A stretch of DNA of 64,000 bases, taken from positions 1-64,000 of the forward strand of contig JAEQBH010005431.1 in the NCBI GenBank assembly GCA_016808115.1. The letters run 5' to 3'. The notes below the pieces were generated by a model. That model worked only from the letters and a program-made list of their open reading frames with translations, had not been told where the DNA came from and did not search any database. Position 1 is the stretch's first letter. The number at the start of each line of letters is the position of its first letter. Of this stretch, positions 1-10,149 are shown piece after piece. The position numbers were made by a program, and so were the translations under genes. The stretch comes from Tetrastigma voinierianum. Taxonomy: Eukaryota; Streptophyta; Magnoliopsida; Vitales; Vitaceae.

Positions 1-368
1 GAAATTGACATTATTCATTTGTATCTATCTTCTAGTGTTGTCTCACTTGATGAACTCTCTACTCTATTCTTATTGCATATTTTATGTACACTAGTGAATT
101 TACTTTGAGTATTATTTTATTCGTTTTCCGATCATCTTAATATTGGAGTTCAAATAGTAAGGATCTTGAGAGTAGTTAGGGTAGTTGATTTATGATTCAT
201 CCCTCGATCCGTGGGAACAATATGCGGACTTAATGAAAATCAACTTTGACCACAATGCAGTCACATTGCGCGCGTTGATTAAGACCCGATCTAAATCTTT
301 AATGAATCCAATTTACAAATAAAGGATAAACATATATTTTTCATCACATTTCAGTCTTAACAAGTTTT

Positions 369-386
369 TGGTGTCGTTGCTAGGGA
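369..386 (+). other. Degraded Asp-tRNA-type primer-binding site
   Basis: TGGTGTCGTTGCTAGGGA matches the plant gypsy primer site TGGCGCCGTTGCCGGGGA at 14 of 18 positions. All four differences are C-to-T or G-to-A, as expected from deamination of methylated cytosines. It lies about 300 bases before the first recognisable RT codons. The assignment to an Asp-tRNA primer comes from family knowledge, not from a tRNA in this window. Confidence 0.5.
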
Positions 387-482
387 TTAGATAATAGTCC
401 TTGGTAGTAGTTCCATAAAATTGTTTATATATAACTTGTTTGTTCACTGGTCTATCTATATCACATTTTGGTCGACGAGTTT

Positions 483-500
483 TGGCGTCGTTTCAGGGAC
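483..500 (+). other. Second primer-binding-site-like word
   Basis: TGGCGTCGTTTCAGGGAC resembles the same primer-site consensus with one missing base and a few substitutions. Two such words 114 bases apart suggest a local duplication of the LTR/leader junction or the remains of two overlapping insertions. Confidence 0.35.
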
Positions 501-679
501 TATTTAGTCCTTAGTACTTGAGGAATCATAACTTTGTTTGCAGTTTGGTCCATACCACAAAAATCGGTCCAGCGATACTTCCTGTGGGGCTCGGTCCTCC
601 TTTGTAAGAAGCATGATGACACCCGATTATGCACGGATTACGAGCTTGAATCGGGTGGCGAGTGAAAGATAATACCTTA

Positions 680-1021
680 CCACGAATTGATGACTTATTT
701 GATCGGTTGAGGTGTTCTAAGTATTACACCAAGATTGACCTTCGCACAGGGTACCATTAATTGCATATCAGGGAGGAGGATCTTCCTAAGACTGCTTTTC
801 GTACCCGATATGGTCATTTTGAGTACACGATAATGTCGTTCAGATTGACTAATGCACCCGCAGCCTTCATGGATTTGATGCACAGGGTATTTCAACCGTA
901 TCTAGATCAGTTTGTCATTCTGTTCATTGATGACATACTAATCTATTCACAGACACACGAGGAGCATGAACGCCATCTCACAATTGTGCTCCGGACTTTG
1001 AGGAGCATAAGTTCTCTTTAA
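680..1021 (+). pseudogene. Ty3/gypsy reverse transcriptase fragment
   Basis: Encodes the palm region of a gypsy reverse transcriptase, which copies the element's RNA into DNA in cytoplasmic particles. From about 680 it reads PRIDDLFDRL, then KIDLRTGYH, a stop at about 760, then TAFRTRYGHFEY, FRLTNAPAAF and the catalytic FIDDILIYS (Y/F-x-D-D) near 930-955. Fingers and part of the palm are missing at the 5' end, and the frame ends at 1021 where the connection domain should follow. About 110 residues remain, against roughly 180-200 in a full domain. Similarity to the gypsy class is unmistakable, but lineage (Tekay, Reina, Athila) cannot be decided from this piece. Confidence 0.88.
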
Positions 1022-1039
1022 GATAATGATGCAAGTTTT

Positions 1040-1690
1040 GGATGAAGGAGGTGAAATTCCTTGGCCATGTGGTGTCGGAACAGGCTATAGCTGTTGACCC
1101 CTTAAAGATTGAGGCAGTGATGAAGTAGGAACCACCGAAGAATGTGATGGAGGTACATAGTTTTCTGGGCTTAGCAGGCTACTACCAGAGGTTTGTGGAG
1201 GGATTATCCAAGCTTGCGATGCTAATGACTCGCCTTACCAAGAAGGGAGAGAAATTCTTGTGGACTTAAGAGTGTGAACTTGTTTTTCGCACTTTGAAGG
1301 AGAAGTTGACAATGGCCTCTGTCCTCATTATTCCAAGCAGTGGGGAAGGATACGATGTGTACACCGATGCTTCACTTGGGATGTGTCCTAATGCAAGGGG
1401 GGAAGGTAGTTGCTTATGGCTCGACCTTGACTCAAGACTCATGGCTTGAGAACCATCCCACTGTGACTTGGAGCTAGCCGCCTCGATTTTGCTCTTAAGT
1501 TGTGGGATGCTACTTGTATGGAGAAGAAATTCCAAGTGTGTCGGACCATAAGAGCCTCAGTATATCTTCACACAAGGGCCAGATCGCTAGGCAAGAGGTG
1601 GTGAGTACCTAGAGACTCTGATTTCACGCTCGACTACCATTCGGAAGGCTAATGTAATTGGCCCGATTTTGCATAGCGGGAAGTCTCGGG
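1040..1690 (+). pseudogene. Ty3/gypsy connection and RNase H fragment
   Basis: Continues the pol relic in shifted frames. The connection segment FLGLAGYYQRF lies at about 1160-1195. The RNase H start YDVYTDASLG lies at about 1350-1380, with the first catalytic Asp present. A later FALKLWDATC stretch near 1485-1515 corresponds to the family's helix before the DHKSL motif. RNase H removes the RNA template during reverse transcription. Stops interrupt every frame, for example at 1268 and 1448. It has no independent function. Confidence 0.75.
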
Positions 1691-1929
1691 AGTGAACTCA
1701 ATCTTCGCCGGGTGAATGGAGTTGAAGGATGCTTATAGAATTTTAGTCTATGGGTTGGAAGATGGATCCCGACCGTAACTGACCCGATCTTGGCTCGGCT
1801 AATGCTTCGACAAAGGATTGTAGTGTTGCAACGAATAGACAGCGAGTTGGAGGCTATCCGAAGTAAGTTAGAGAGAAGTGAGATTGTTGAGAATTAGGTA
1901 ATAAGTGATGATGAGTTACGGTTTCGGGG

Positions 1930-2662
1930 AAGGCTATGTGTACCCCGCGATCATGACCAAGTCAGGGAAGAAGTTTTGGGCAAGTGCTATTGTTCCAAGT
2001 TCTCCATTCATCCGAGTAGTAACAAAATGTATAGGGACATGAAGCGGTAGTATTGGTGGAAGGGAATGAAAAAGGATGTGGCTAGATACGAAAATGTGCG
2101 ATGTGTTAGCAAGTGAAGATTGAGCACCAAAGGCCCGGAGAGTTACTCTGGAGTCTTTGCACATCGAGTGGAAATTAGGATCCGCATCACCATGGACTTT
2201 GTATCTGGTTTTCCACGGACCGCACGAGGGCATAATGCAGTATGGGTTATTGTTGATAGACTCACCAAGTCCGCTCATTTCTTGGGTATGAAGACCACGG
2301 ACACATCCGAGACTTTGAGCTAGCTCTATATCCGTGAGATTGTTAGATTACTCGGAGTTCCGCTCTCTATCGTGTCAGATCGTGATTCTCGATTTATGGC
2401 ACGGTTCTAGCAAAGTCTACAACAAGCAATGGGAACAGAGTTACATTTCAGCACATCTTTTCATCCCCAAATAGATGGCCAATCCGAGAGGGTAATACAG
2501 ATTGTGGAAGACATGTTACGTGCTTGCATGTTAGACTTCAAAGGATGCTATAGTGACCATTTATCGTTGGTGAAATTTGCGTACAACAACAGCTATCAGG
2601 CAAGTATTAGGATGGCATCGTGGGGCGTGCATGAAGGCCGTATCGATCACCAGCGGTGTTAG
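1930..2662 (+). pseudogene. Ty3/gypsy integrase fragment
   Basis: Integrase inserts the cDNA into the genome. The HHCC zinc-binding N-terminus is visible at about 1940-2115 (H-x-H spacing, YWWKGMKKDV, then C-x-x-C). The catalytic core follows with MDFVSGFP (first Asp, near 2191), VDRLTKSAHF near 2250-2280, SDRDSRF (second Asp, near 2373) and HPQIDGQSERV (the Glu, near 2465-2490). All three D,D,E residues survive, but at least four frameshifts or stops separate them. The run ends in the FAYNNSYQ motif typical of plant gypsy integrases. Confidence 0.88.
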
Positions 2663-2779
2663 TTAGAAGCGGGTGAGAGTAGCTTGATGGGCGGAGGAGA
2701 TTGTTCGGGAAACTACGAGGAGAAGATTCAACTCATCAGGAAGAGGCTCATACTTGTTGTAAGTAGTAAGCAAAAGCTA

Positions 2780-3062
2780 TGTGGATCGATGACAAAGACC
2801 CTTGGAATTTCAAAAGGGGGATTATGTATTCCTCAAAGTGTCACCCAAAAAGGGAGTGTTTAGATTTTACAAGAAGGGAAAGTCAGGGCCAAGATATACC
2901 GGGTCATTTGAAGTGATCAAAGTGGTGGGCAAAGGGGCATATTAATTGCGGTTACCATCTTAGTTGTCAGGGGTACATGACGTGTTCCATGTGTCGGTGT
3001 TGAGAAAGTTTCAATCGGATGCAACACCAGTCATAGACTTGGAAGATATAGAAATTCAAGAT
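2780..3062 (+). pseudogene. Ty3/gypsy integrase C-terminal tail
   Basis: The segment contains the GPRYTGSFEV-type GPF/GPY module at about 2887-2916 and HDVFHVSVLRKF near 2978-3013, the conserved end of plant gypsy integrases. In chromoviruses a chromodomain follows; only ATPVIDLEDIEI-like residues are seen before similarity is lost, so I cannot say whether a chromodomain was ever present. A stop at about 2963 separates the two motifs. Confidence 0.7.
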
Positions 3063-3479
3063 GGAGCTATAAGAAAACCGAAATTTCAACCACATGGAAA
3101 CTCTACATGCAGCCACTTAAATCCCAAGAACCAAGCTGAAATTCAGCTACCTAAGTCTACTAACTACAGCTACTTAAATCTCATGGAACAAATTGAAATT
3201 TCAACCACTGTAACTATGAATATAGCTAAAATAATCAATTAACACCCCAATTACAGCTACTAGAATCACCAAGCAAGTCGAAATTTCAGCGCGTGGAACC
3301 TACATATGCAGCCCTGAGACCACAAGGTTTAAGCTTAGATTATTGATGGATAGCCCCAAATAAAATTCCTATTTCTCAAAGGAAAACCCAAAACAGGGCC
3401 ATGCTATTCTAAATCGATGTAGGGAGAAACATATCAACTGAACTATGAACTGAAAAATAGATCAAAAGGAAGCAAAGAG
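3063..3479. other. Spacer with short repeated words
   Basis: No gene recognised. The words GAAATTTCA and CAGCTAC(T)TA recur several times between 3090 and 3290, suggesting a small degraded minisatellite in the gypsy 3' untranslated region. The stretch ends at the TG of the copia LTR. Confidence 0.4.
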
Positions 3480-4912
3480 TGAAAGTTCAATATGACTAAG
3501 CAACCTAACCAAGAGGGGGGTGAATTGGTTTTCAAAAACTTTGCTTGAAAATAAATCTTCATTTAAATACGATATGCTTAGAGGTAAAGAGATAAGGATA
3601 GAGAAAGCAAAACCCAGATTTATAGTGGTTCGGCAAAACCTTGCCTACGAACCTTCAACCGATGAGGGTTCCACTAGTGGCAAGCTCTGACGAAAAGCTT
3701 CTTTCTCTTTGCACTTTGATTATAAATCAATAGGCACCTGCGAACTATATACACACTCAAAGTTCCAATCTTCAATCCCGAGCTTGATTACACTTGGATT
3801 TTGGCTCCAAGGGGCTCTTCACAATTCCTTCAAGCTATACACACTTGAAGCTTTCTCACTTAAGCACAATGAGACACTTTCTCTCAAGCTCTCAAGATAT
3901 TTCAAATACAACTCAAGCTTTGATGAACACAAAGATGCACTCTACAATATGCACATGTAATGAATGCACTCACAATCTTAGTTTGAGAATTGATTCACAA
4001 GAGAAATGATGTTTGAGAAGATATACAATAAGTCTCAAATTTAACAAGTGATCCCCACACTCTATTTATAGAGTGGGAACTCGGATCACTTAAGCTGCCA
4101 ATCGGTCGACCAAAAACTGTACACTAGTCATTTATAGCCATTGTACACATAAATGTTATTGTTTTGTAGTCATTGGAATCCGACCGTTGGACCAACCGGT
4201 CTACCATTTCCTCTTCTGGATTTTTAGATGAGCTATTGCATCCAACCGGTCGAGTCTTACCACTCTTCTGGTTCATAATTGATAGACTATTTCACTCGGT
4301 TGATTGTTTCACCGGGTCGACACTAACAGATCAACCAGTACTGTTCACAAGATCGGTACTATTCATAAGACCGAATATTGTGCACACCTTTCGGTTACTA
4401 TTCACACCTTCAGGTTACTATTCACACCTTCCGATTACTGTTCACACCTCGACCAGTTACCTCTTTAAATGTTCAAATTCATGTTTTGTTTGATTTAAAA
4501 CACTTCTAAACCTTAGATAAAAATTGAAGCTCGTTTTAGGATTATTAAGTCTAAGGTTTTATGCTTAAACTCATGTTTTCAAAAGATATGCAATTTAGGA
4601 TTTGAAAACCGAGTTTGTGAGTTATGCATGATAAATGATGATATCCTAAAGTGCACCAATGCATTCACCTTACATAGATTCCTAAGCTATCAAAATCTTC
4701 ACTTGATGCTTAAGCTTGGAATCTTGGTTACTTGTCTTCTTGGTTCTTTGACAGAGTAAGCTTGACATCATCGGCGTCTTTGGCTTGTATTATCTTCATT
4801 TGATGCTTGATCGACTTCAGCCTATCCTCGACTCATCTTTAACCATTAGTAACCAATAACCTTGGTTTGTTATCATCAAAACCTCCAACTAGAAGTGGCA
4901 CTTGGGCAAACA
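3480..4912 (-). repeat. Copia 3' LTR (1433 bp)
   Basis: Bounded by TG at 3480 and CA at 4911-4912, immediately followed by a pyrimidine tract that is the complement of a polypurine tract. Its inner part (3750-4890) is repeated at 10190-10955, including TTGGATTTTGGCTCCAAGG and the CCGACCGTTGG/CAACCGGTCGA-like words around 4190-4330. The phrase AAGAGGGGGGTGAATTGG near the left end is characteristic of plant copia LTR ends. Possible target duplication bases AAGAG lie at 3475-3479, but the partner cannot be checked because the other LTR end is eroded. Confidence 0.82.
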
Positions 4913-4927
4913 ATCTCCCTTTTTTTA
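4913..4927 (-). other. Copia polypurine tract
   Basis: On the - strand this reads as TAAAAAAAGGGAGAT directly before the 3' LTR, the position and composition expected for the plus-strand primer. More AAAGGGGGAGA-like words occur at 5105-5120 and 5200-5215, as often seen in this copia class. Confidence 0.7.
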
Positions 4928-5456
4928 TGATGACCAGACGGTTATCTAGGGAGGAGTAAATCCCCCTCGAGCCAATAGTCTAAAAATAATTGCATAATAT
5001 AAATTTTAACCAATTCAAAACATATGCAATTTGCATTCAACACATAAGACAAACATTAAGGAATGATTTAAATGTGGCATTCTTTTTTAGCACTAGATGC
5101 ATATCTTTCTCCCCCTTGATACATATCTGCACCTCCTAGATACATATTTTTTCTCCCTTTTGGCAACATGAAAAGAAACATGGGGCTTTAAACATGAAGG
5201 TATCTCCCCCTTTGAAAGTGCATTTTAGTAAGGGTTAAGGAGTTAGAAATTAAGCACAACATTTTTCAAGCAATATTGACACTTAAGTCATTCAAACAAA
5301 TTTTCACAAAGAGATGACTCTTAATTATGCTGCTCTCTAAGGTAATGATATCAAGTCCCTATATTTAGTTTGATCAAGGGCTTACCTATCTCATCCATGT
5401 CAAGCTTGATGGATGAGCCCTCATTTTTTTTCTCCTTTGATCTCTATAAGAGAAAA
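4928..5456 (-). other. Copia internal 3' region without coding sequence
   Basis: Noncoding sequence between the gag remains and the polypurine tract. It holds several TCTCCCCCTT-type pyrimidine words, which on the - strand are extra polypurine-like tracts, and a phrase resembling GGCAACATGAAAAG. The pol genes expected here are missing completely, so the deletion that made this element gag-only removed them cleanly. Confidence 0.55.
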
Positions 5457-7107
5457 TTAAGAAGCTTTGGGTACCAAAATCTTTTTGGGTCCTTGGTGAT
5501 TAGTGATCATTGATTTTTCAACCCAAACCTTCTTTGACTTAGAGGTTGAGACTTTTTGGGATCCATTCCTAAGAGGACAAGTACTACTAATGTGTCCTCC
5601 TCTACCACAAAAATTGCAAATGGTTGATGGACTTTCACTTGTGGATTCTTTGACAAAGTAGTTTTTGAAATATTTTTCATTCTTTGAAGTTTTGTATCCT
5701 AGCCCTCTTTTATCAAAAACACATTTTTGGCTAGCTAGGATCATTTCAAAAGCCTTTTGTCCACAAGAGAATTTTGCGAGTGAGGATACCAACCATTCAT
5801 TCTTTTTTAGTAGTTCCTCATTTTGCCTTTTCAAGAAATTTTTGAAGTTTCAACTTTGAAAAATTTTCTTTGGTTTCATCAAGTTTCTTTTTGAAGCTCA
5901 AAAACTTTTTTCTTAAGTGAGGTGTTGTTTTCATCAAACTTGTAGAGAGCTATAAGCAATTCATTATATTCAAAACTAATATCATCATCCGAATCAAAAT
6001 CAGAATTAGAATTTACCTTATCTTGATCTTCAAAAGCCATGAAGCACATGTTGGCAAATCCATTCTCGCTTTCATCACCAGATGAGTCTTCACTTTGACT
6101 CCATGTTGTCATCATAGTTCTTCTCTTTTCTCTCTTAGCTTGTAGAGAAGACAATCATATTTGATATGACCAGGTTTCTTAAACTTGTAGCAAGTTACTT
6201 CTTTAACTCCTCTTTTCTCTTTTTCTTCTTTTGAAGGACCTTCCTTCTTGTAGTTGTTTCTTTTGTTGTAGGTACTTACACCAAATTTATCCTTCATTAT
6301 CAGCTTTTGTATTTTATTTGAGATGTTGGCAATATCTTCTTCCATGTTATTGAATTTTGCATCCTCAACGACTTTTTCTTCTTGAGCTTTGAGTGCAATG
6401 CTTTTCTTTTTGCTTTCCTCTTGTATTTCTTTTTCTTGCCTTGCGATTTTTATTTCATAGGTCATCAAGGAACCGATAAGTTCCTCAAGAGGTAGCTCTT
6501 TCAAATTCTTTGCTTCCTCAATAGATTCCGTTTTGGAATTCCATTTAGGAGGTAGGCATCTTAGAATTTTAGACACATAATCTTCCTTGACTTACCCTTT
6601 TCCCGACCTTCAAGACCATTTACAACATTTGTAAACCTAGTAAACATCTCAACAAATAGATTCATGAGGTTTCATTTTGAACATTTCTTAATCATTTTTC
6701 AAAAATTCTAACTTTAGAATCTTGCTTGGTTTGTTTCTTCATGATTAATTTCTAGTATCCTCGAATCTCCTTAGCCGTTTACATTGACTAATTCTATTAT
6801 ACTCATTTCTATTCATAGCACATACAAGAATATAAATAGCTCTAGAATTTAATTGAAATTTTATATTTTCTTCTTCACTATATTCGTCAAGGGTTTTCTT
6901 TATTTTACCTCCATCAACATCTTTTGTAGGAAATGTGTAACCAAATAAGATTGTTTTCCACACTTCCAAATCAATAGATTCTAAATACCAAGTCATTTTA
7001 TTTTTCCAAAAATGATAATCAGACTCAGCAAAGAAGGGTGGTTTATTGATGCAAACTTTGGCATAATAAGAAAAGGTTTGTCTTGGTTTAGTGCTAGTGC
7101 TAGTCAC
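5457..7107 (-). pseudogene. gag: Ty1/copia gag, frame-broken
   Basis: Gag forms the particle that packages element RNA. Reading on the - strand from 7107, the N-terminal part (7107-6745) has the copia pattern of a W-containing helix bundle (SDYHFWKNKMTWYL, then VWKTILFGY). The middle part (6576-6112) contains a basic coiled-coil-like stretch and a zinc knuckle CYKFKKPGHIKYDC, in which the second Cys is replaced by Phe. The next piece (6154-5879) is acidic (SEDSSGDESENGF). The last (5834-5457) has an intact knuckle CNFCGRGGHISSTC and ends in NHQGPKKI, a usual gag terminus in this class. Four consecutive pieces in different frames show at least three frameshifts. Confidence 0.85.
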
Positions 7108-7149
7108 TATTTCCTCTTAGACATTTAAGTCTTCAAAAAACAAGAGGCC

Positions 7150-7163
7150 TTGCTCGAATACCA
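7150..7163 (-). other. Copia primer-binding site
   Basis: On the - strand TGGTATTCGAGC follows two bases after the LTR terminal CA. It matches the initiator-methionine tRNA primer site TGGTATCAGAGC at 10 of 12 positions. This fixes the LTR boundary at 7166 and the - strand orientation. Confidence 0.78.
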
Positions 7164-7165
7164 AT

Positions 7166-7430
7166 TGAAAGTTCAATATGACTTCATGACCTAACAAAGA
7201 GGGGCGGGGTGGTGGTTTTCAACTTTTTGCACAACTACAATAAATCTTTTAATTTAGTGCAATAATAGCACTAAATTAAAGTAATGAAATAGATAAAGAA
7301 AAACCCAGATTTGCTAGTGGTTCGGCCTGACCTTGCCTTGTTTGTACTCTTTCTATATAGACTAAACCCTTAATTCTTAGTTACAAGAACCTTACACACT
7401 TCTGTACAGCCATGTCACTTTGAGATAAAT
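7166..7430 (-). repeat. Copia 5' LTR, proximal part
   Basis: Begins with TGAAAGTTCAATATGAC as at 3480 and shares AAACCCAGATTT and GTGGTTCGGC with the other LTR. Similarity fades at about 7330-7430, where sequence of the inserted GTCGCGAC element takes over. The exact insertion point is not visible. Confidence 0.72.
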
Positions 7431-10140
7431 TTTGTTTAATAAAATATAATTCTTTCATAAGGTTAAGCTGATTAAAAATATGGAGTGCAGTCTATGACCT
7501 TTGCAAATTCACAGGAGTCATATTAGTAAAAATCTGAATGTAAGTCGAGGTATCATTCCCACGAGAAGTTAGTAAGAATTAGAGATCAACTACCCGACTA
7601 CTAAAATTTGTGCTATTTGGACTAAAAACTCATATTGAGGGTTTTATCTAGAAAAATAAGAATCACAGACTATTGACTCTTTGTTGAACACAAACAAAAC
7701 AAAGTAAATGAATAAAAATAAATGGTAACTGAAATACTGGACTGAATCAGTTTCTTTTGAGAAACGAAAACTATCAAAGAATTACAATGAAACAGTAAAT
7801 TCCTACACGAAAATACATTGCTACATTGCATTATGTGGATACGGATTTGTCGAATTTCTAAATTTTGGAATTGGATTTCTCCATATTCAGTTTGGAAACC
7901 GCACTTCTCTGAAGACAATACCATGCACGGCAAGCTACTGTATTCCCAATTCTCTTTCAAGATTTGGGCATTTTTCTTTCTCAGTACTTCACACTCATTT
8001 CTTAATGTGGCCAGTCTTTTGCATTTTCCTTCTGAGATTTTTTTTTCTGAAGTTTCTACCACTTAATTGAGCAGCTCAGCCTCGGATCTATTGGTTCGTC
8101 CCATTCCTTGATTGATCTAGGCTAACACGGGGTTAAGGCTTCCCTTTAGATTAAGGTGAACTAACTCTCCTAATTATTTATATTTATTTAAGAAATACTC
8201 CCCTCCAACTAAATTATGAGCGAATGGGGTTATCAGAAGAATGAACTCTCATTTCAGCGGAGTTCATCGATGGTAGTCTAGCATACCCGAGGAAAGAAAT
8301 GCTCATTCTCGGGAATCCTACATCTACGTGTCCCACGCGAGGGCATCCTGGAAATTAGAGCAAGATACATTCCCTCGACGGTATTGAGTCTTGCTATTGG
8401 GGAACTTATCAATTCAAAAATGACACGAATAAGTAAATCCCGAGCCCGAATAAGTTCTCCGTATTTTGCGGGAAGGCTGGCAACTAAATGTAAATCGATA
8501 AAAAATTGTGCTCAGGTCTGCATTGCAAATTAAGAAATGGAGCACCGATCACGTCTGACCAACGTGATTGCAAGTAAACTGAAGTAAATTCCAATTTGTC
8601 TAGATTTACATTAAATCTTGGCTTGATAATTTGAGGGAGAAGTGCTTATAAGTAAAATTCTGACTCTACTAGGTTTCTGCCTGATTATGATTCAAATCAG
8701 AAGAATTCGAAGAAAGAAATAAATAAAAATTAAAAATAAAATTATACTCACAAACTATACTGCTGAGGTTCCTCGGGTTCCCGCTTTTACGAGGCGTGAA
8801 GACGGAAGAAGCTAACTACTATTCCCTAACATTGTCCTATTTATGCATTAAAGGTGGAATTTGAATCCCCCAAAGCTCAAATTGGAATTCCTAAAAGAAA
8901 GCCCAGTTTACTGTCTTAGGTCACGACCTCAAGCTAGTGTCGCGACCTGGATTTCCTTTGTTTGCTCTGTTTAGTGGTCGCGACATCGTTTGTGGTCACG
9001 ACCTTGTTGGCTCAGTGTTTCTCAAGCGTTGATGTCGCGACCTCAAGCTGGTGTCGCGACCTCGTTGTCATTCTCTTCTTCAACATTCTGAGTTAGGACT
9101 CCTTTTCCTTGTTGCGCTATATGTCGCGACCTCAGTTTTAGGTCGCGATCTCCTTTGATGTTCATTTCCTTTCTTCAGGTCGCAACCTCATTTCTTTGTT
9201 GTAACCGGTTTCCTCCTTCCAACCTCTATTCCAGGTCGCGACCTCAAGGTGATGTCGCGACCTCATGTTGCTCTTTTTCTGGTTGCATGTAGTCCCAATT
9301 GCTCTAAAGTAGTTGCGACCTGGATTTCTTTTGCTCAGTTCTTCTTTAGGTCGCGACCTGAATGAGTGGTCGCGACATCGTTTGTGGTCTTTGATTAATA
9401 AATGGTCGCAACCTCAGTTTCTTGGCAAGGACTTCGTTTGGCTTCGCTTCAGGTTGCGACCTCCCTTTTGTTCCTCCACTCTTAATTTAGTTGCAACTTC
9501 AATCTTCCTGTTGAGACTCCAGTTCCCGATTTCATGTCGTGACCGCTACGACGCGACCTCATGTGGAGCCCTTTAATTAGAAACTAGTTGCAACTTCATT
9601 TGCCAAAGACCTCCCTTGTGGCTTTATTGGCGATCCTCGTCGCGACATCGGATTGGCGTCGACCTCAGTTCAGTTCTATTCAATTGGCGTCGCGACGCCA
9701 GTGGTGTCGCGACCTCGGATCTCTTTGAAGATATTTCCTTTAGTCTGACCATACTTCCTTTGCCGTAACCTGCTCACTTGTTGCACGTGGTCATTACGAT
9801 GCATAAGCTGATCACTAGTGCGACTTAAGCTTGCTATGGTCTTCTATTTCTTCCTCAAAATTGATCTTGGTGATGTCGTGACTTGGAATTGACTGAACAA
9901 ATAAGCTTCCTGTCGCGACTCCGATTTTTAGTTGCGACTTCATTTCTACTTGTAGGCTGATCTCTTGGTTTTTGCTGGGATTTTAGCATCCTGTTGTATT
10001 TTTCTGCAAAATTAAATTTGAGTAAAATAATACATTCGCACAAATCAACATTTATCTTGTAATATGCTCATAAAAATGGATTAAAAATCAAATGAGTTTT
10101 TGCGCTCCTTGATATGCATTTATGCGGGGAATATTAAATG
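7431..10140. mobile_element. Noncoding element with GTCGCGAC array, copy 1
   Basis: Inserted in the copia 5' LTR. Near its left end it has the words AGGTATCATTCCCACGAG (about 7553) and CAACTACCCGACTACTA (about 7587), repeated in the second copy at 13950-14010. The middle (8066-8600) includes ATTGATCTAGGCTAACAC, matched at 23702. The right part is the GTCGCGAC array (8918-9938), followed by an AT-rich tail with AAAAATCAAATGAGTTTTTG near 10083. No protein is encoded. In plants such words occur in LTRs of large gypsy elements of the Tat/Athila group; I infer this is LTR or leader sequence of such an element. Confidence 0.6.
8918..9938. repeat. Array of the palindrome GTCGCGAC (copy 1)
   Basis: At least 12 exact copies of the 8-bp palindrome occur, for example at 8939, 8977, 9034, 9053, 9123, 9235, 9254, 9350, 9369, 9639, 9689, 9705 and 9912. 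About ten one- or two-base derivatives also occur (GTCACGAC 8920 and 8995, GTCGCAAC 9179 and 9405, GTTGCGAC 9312, 9453 and 9931, GTTGCAAC 9490). Nearly all derivatives are CpG transitions. Many copies extend to AGGTCGCGACCT. Spacing is irregular (15-60 bases), so this is a word array and not a simple tandem repeat. Confidence 0.9.
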
Positions 10141-10149
10141 TTGAGGGTT

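Larger units (their letters stand above)
1..540 (+). repeat. Ty3/gypsy LTR tail and leader relic
   Basis: Noncoding sequence upstream of the gypsy pol relic. It has no open frame and contains two degraded primer-binding-site-like words (separate entries). I infer it is the 3' part of a left LTR plus leader, because primer-site words of this kind lie directly after the LTR in plant Ty3/gypsy elements of the Athila/Tat group. The LTR start is not visible, so it either lies outside the window or has decayed. Confidence 0.45.
361..3060 (+). mobile_element. Degraded Ty3/gypsy retrotransposon
   Basis: The order primer site, reverse transcriptase, RNase H, integrase zinc finger, integrase core and integrase C-terminus is that of Ty3/gypsy (Metaviridae), where RT precedes IN. 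The pieces lie in all three + frames, separated by stops and indels, so nothing can be translated through. No right-hand LTR is recognisable before the copia element that begins at 3480. The gag and protease that should precede RT are absent between about 500 and 680, so the element is also internally deleted. I consider it immobile. Confidence 0.85.

Noticed and set aside
7670..8062. - strand frame with a coiled-coil-like start (EKKISEGKCKRLATLRNECE)
   Set aside because: The same segment recurs at 23.57-23.65 kb as part of the noncoding element, without an open frame. It is more likely element sequence than a captured exon.
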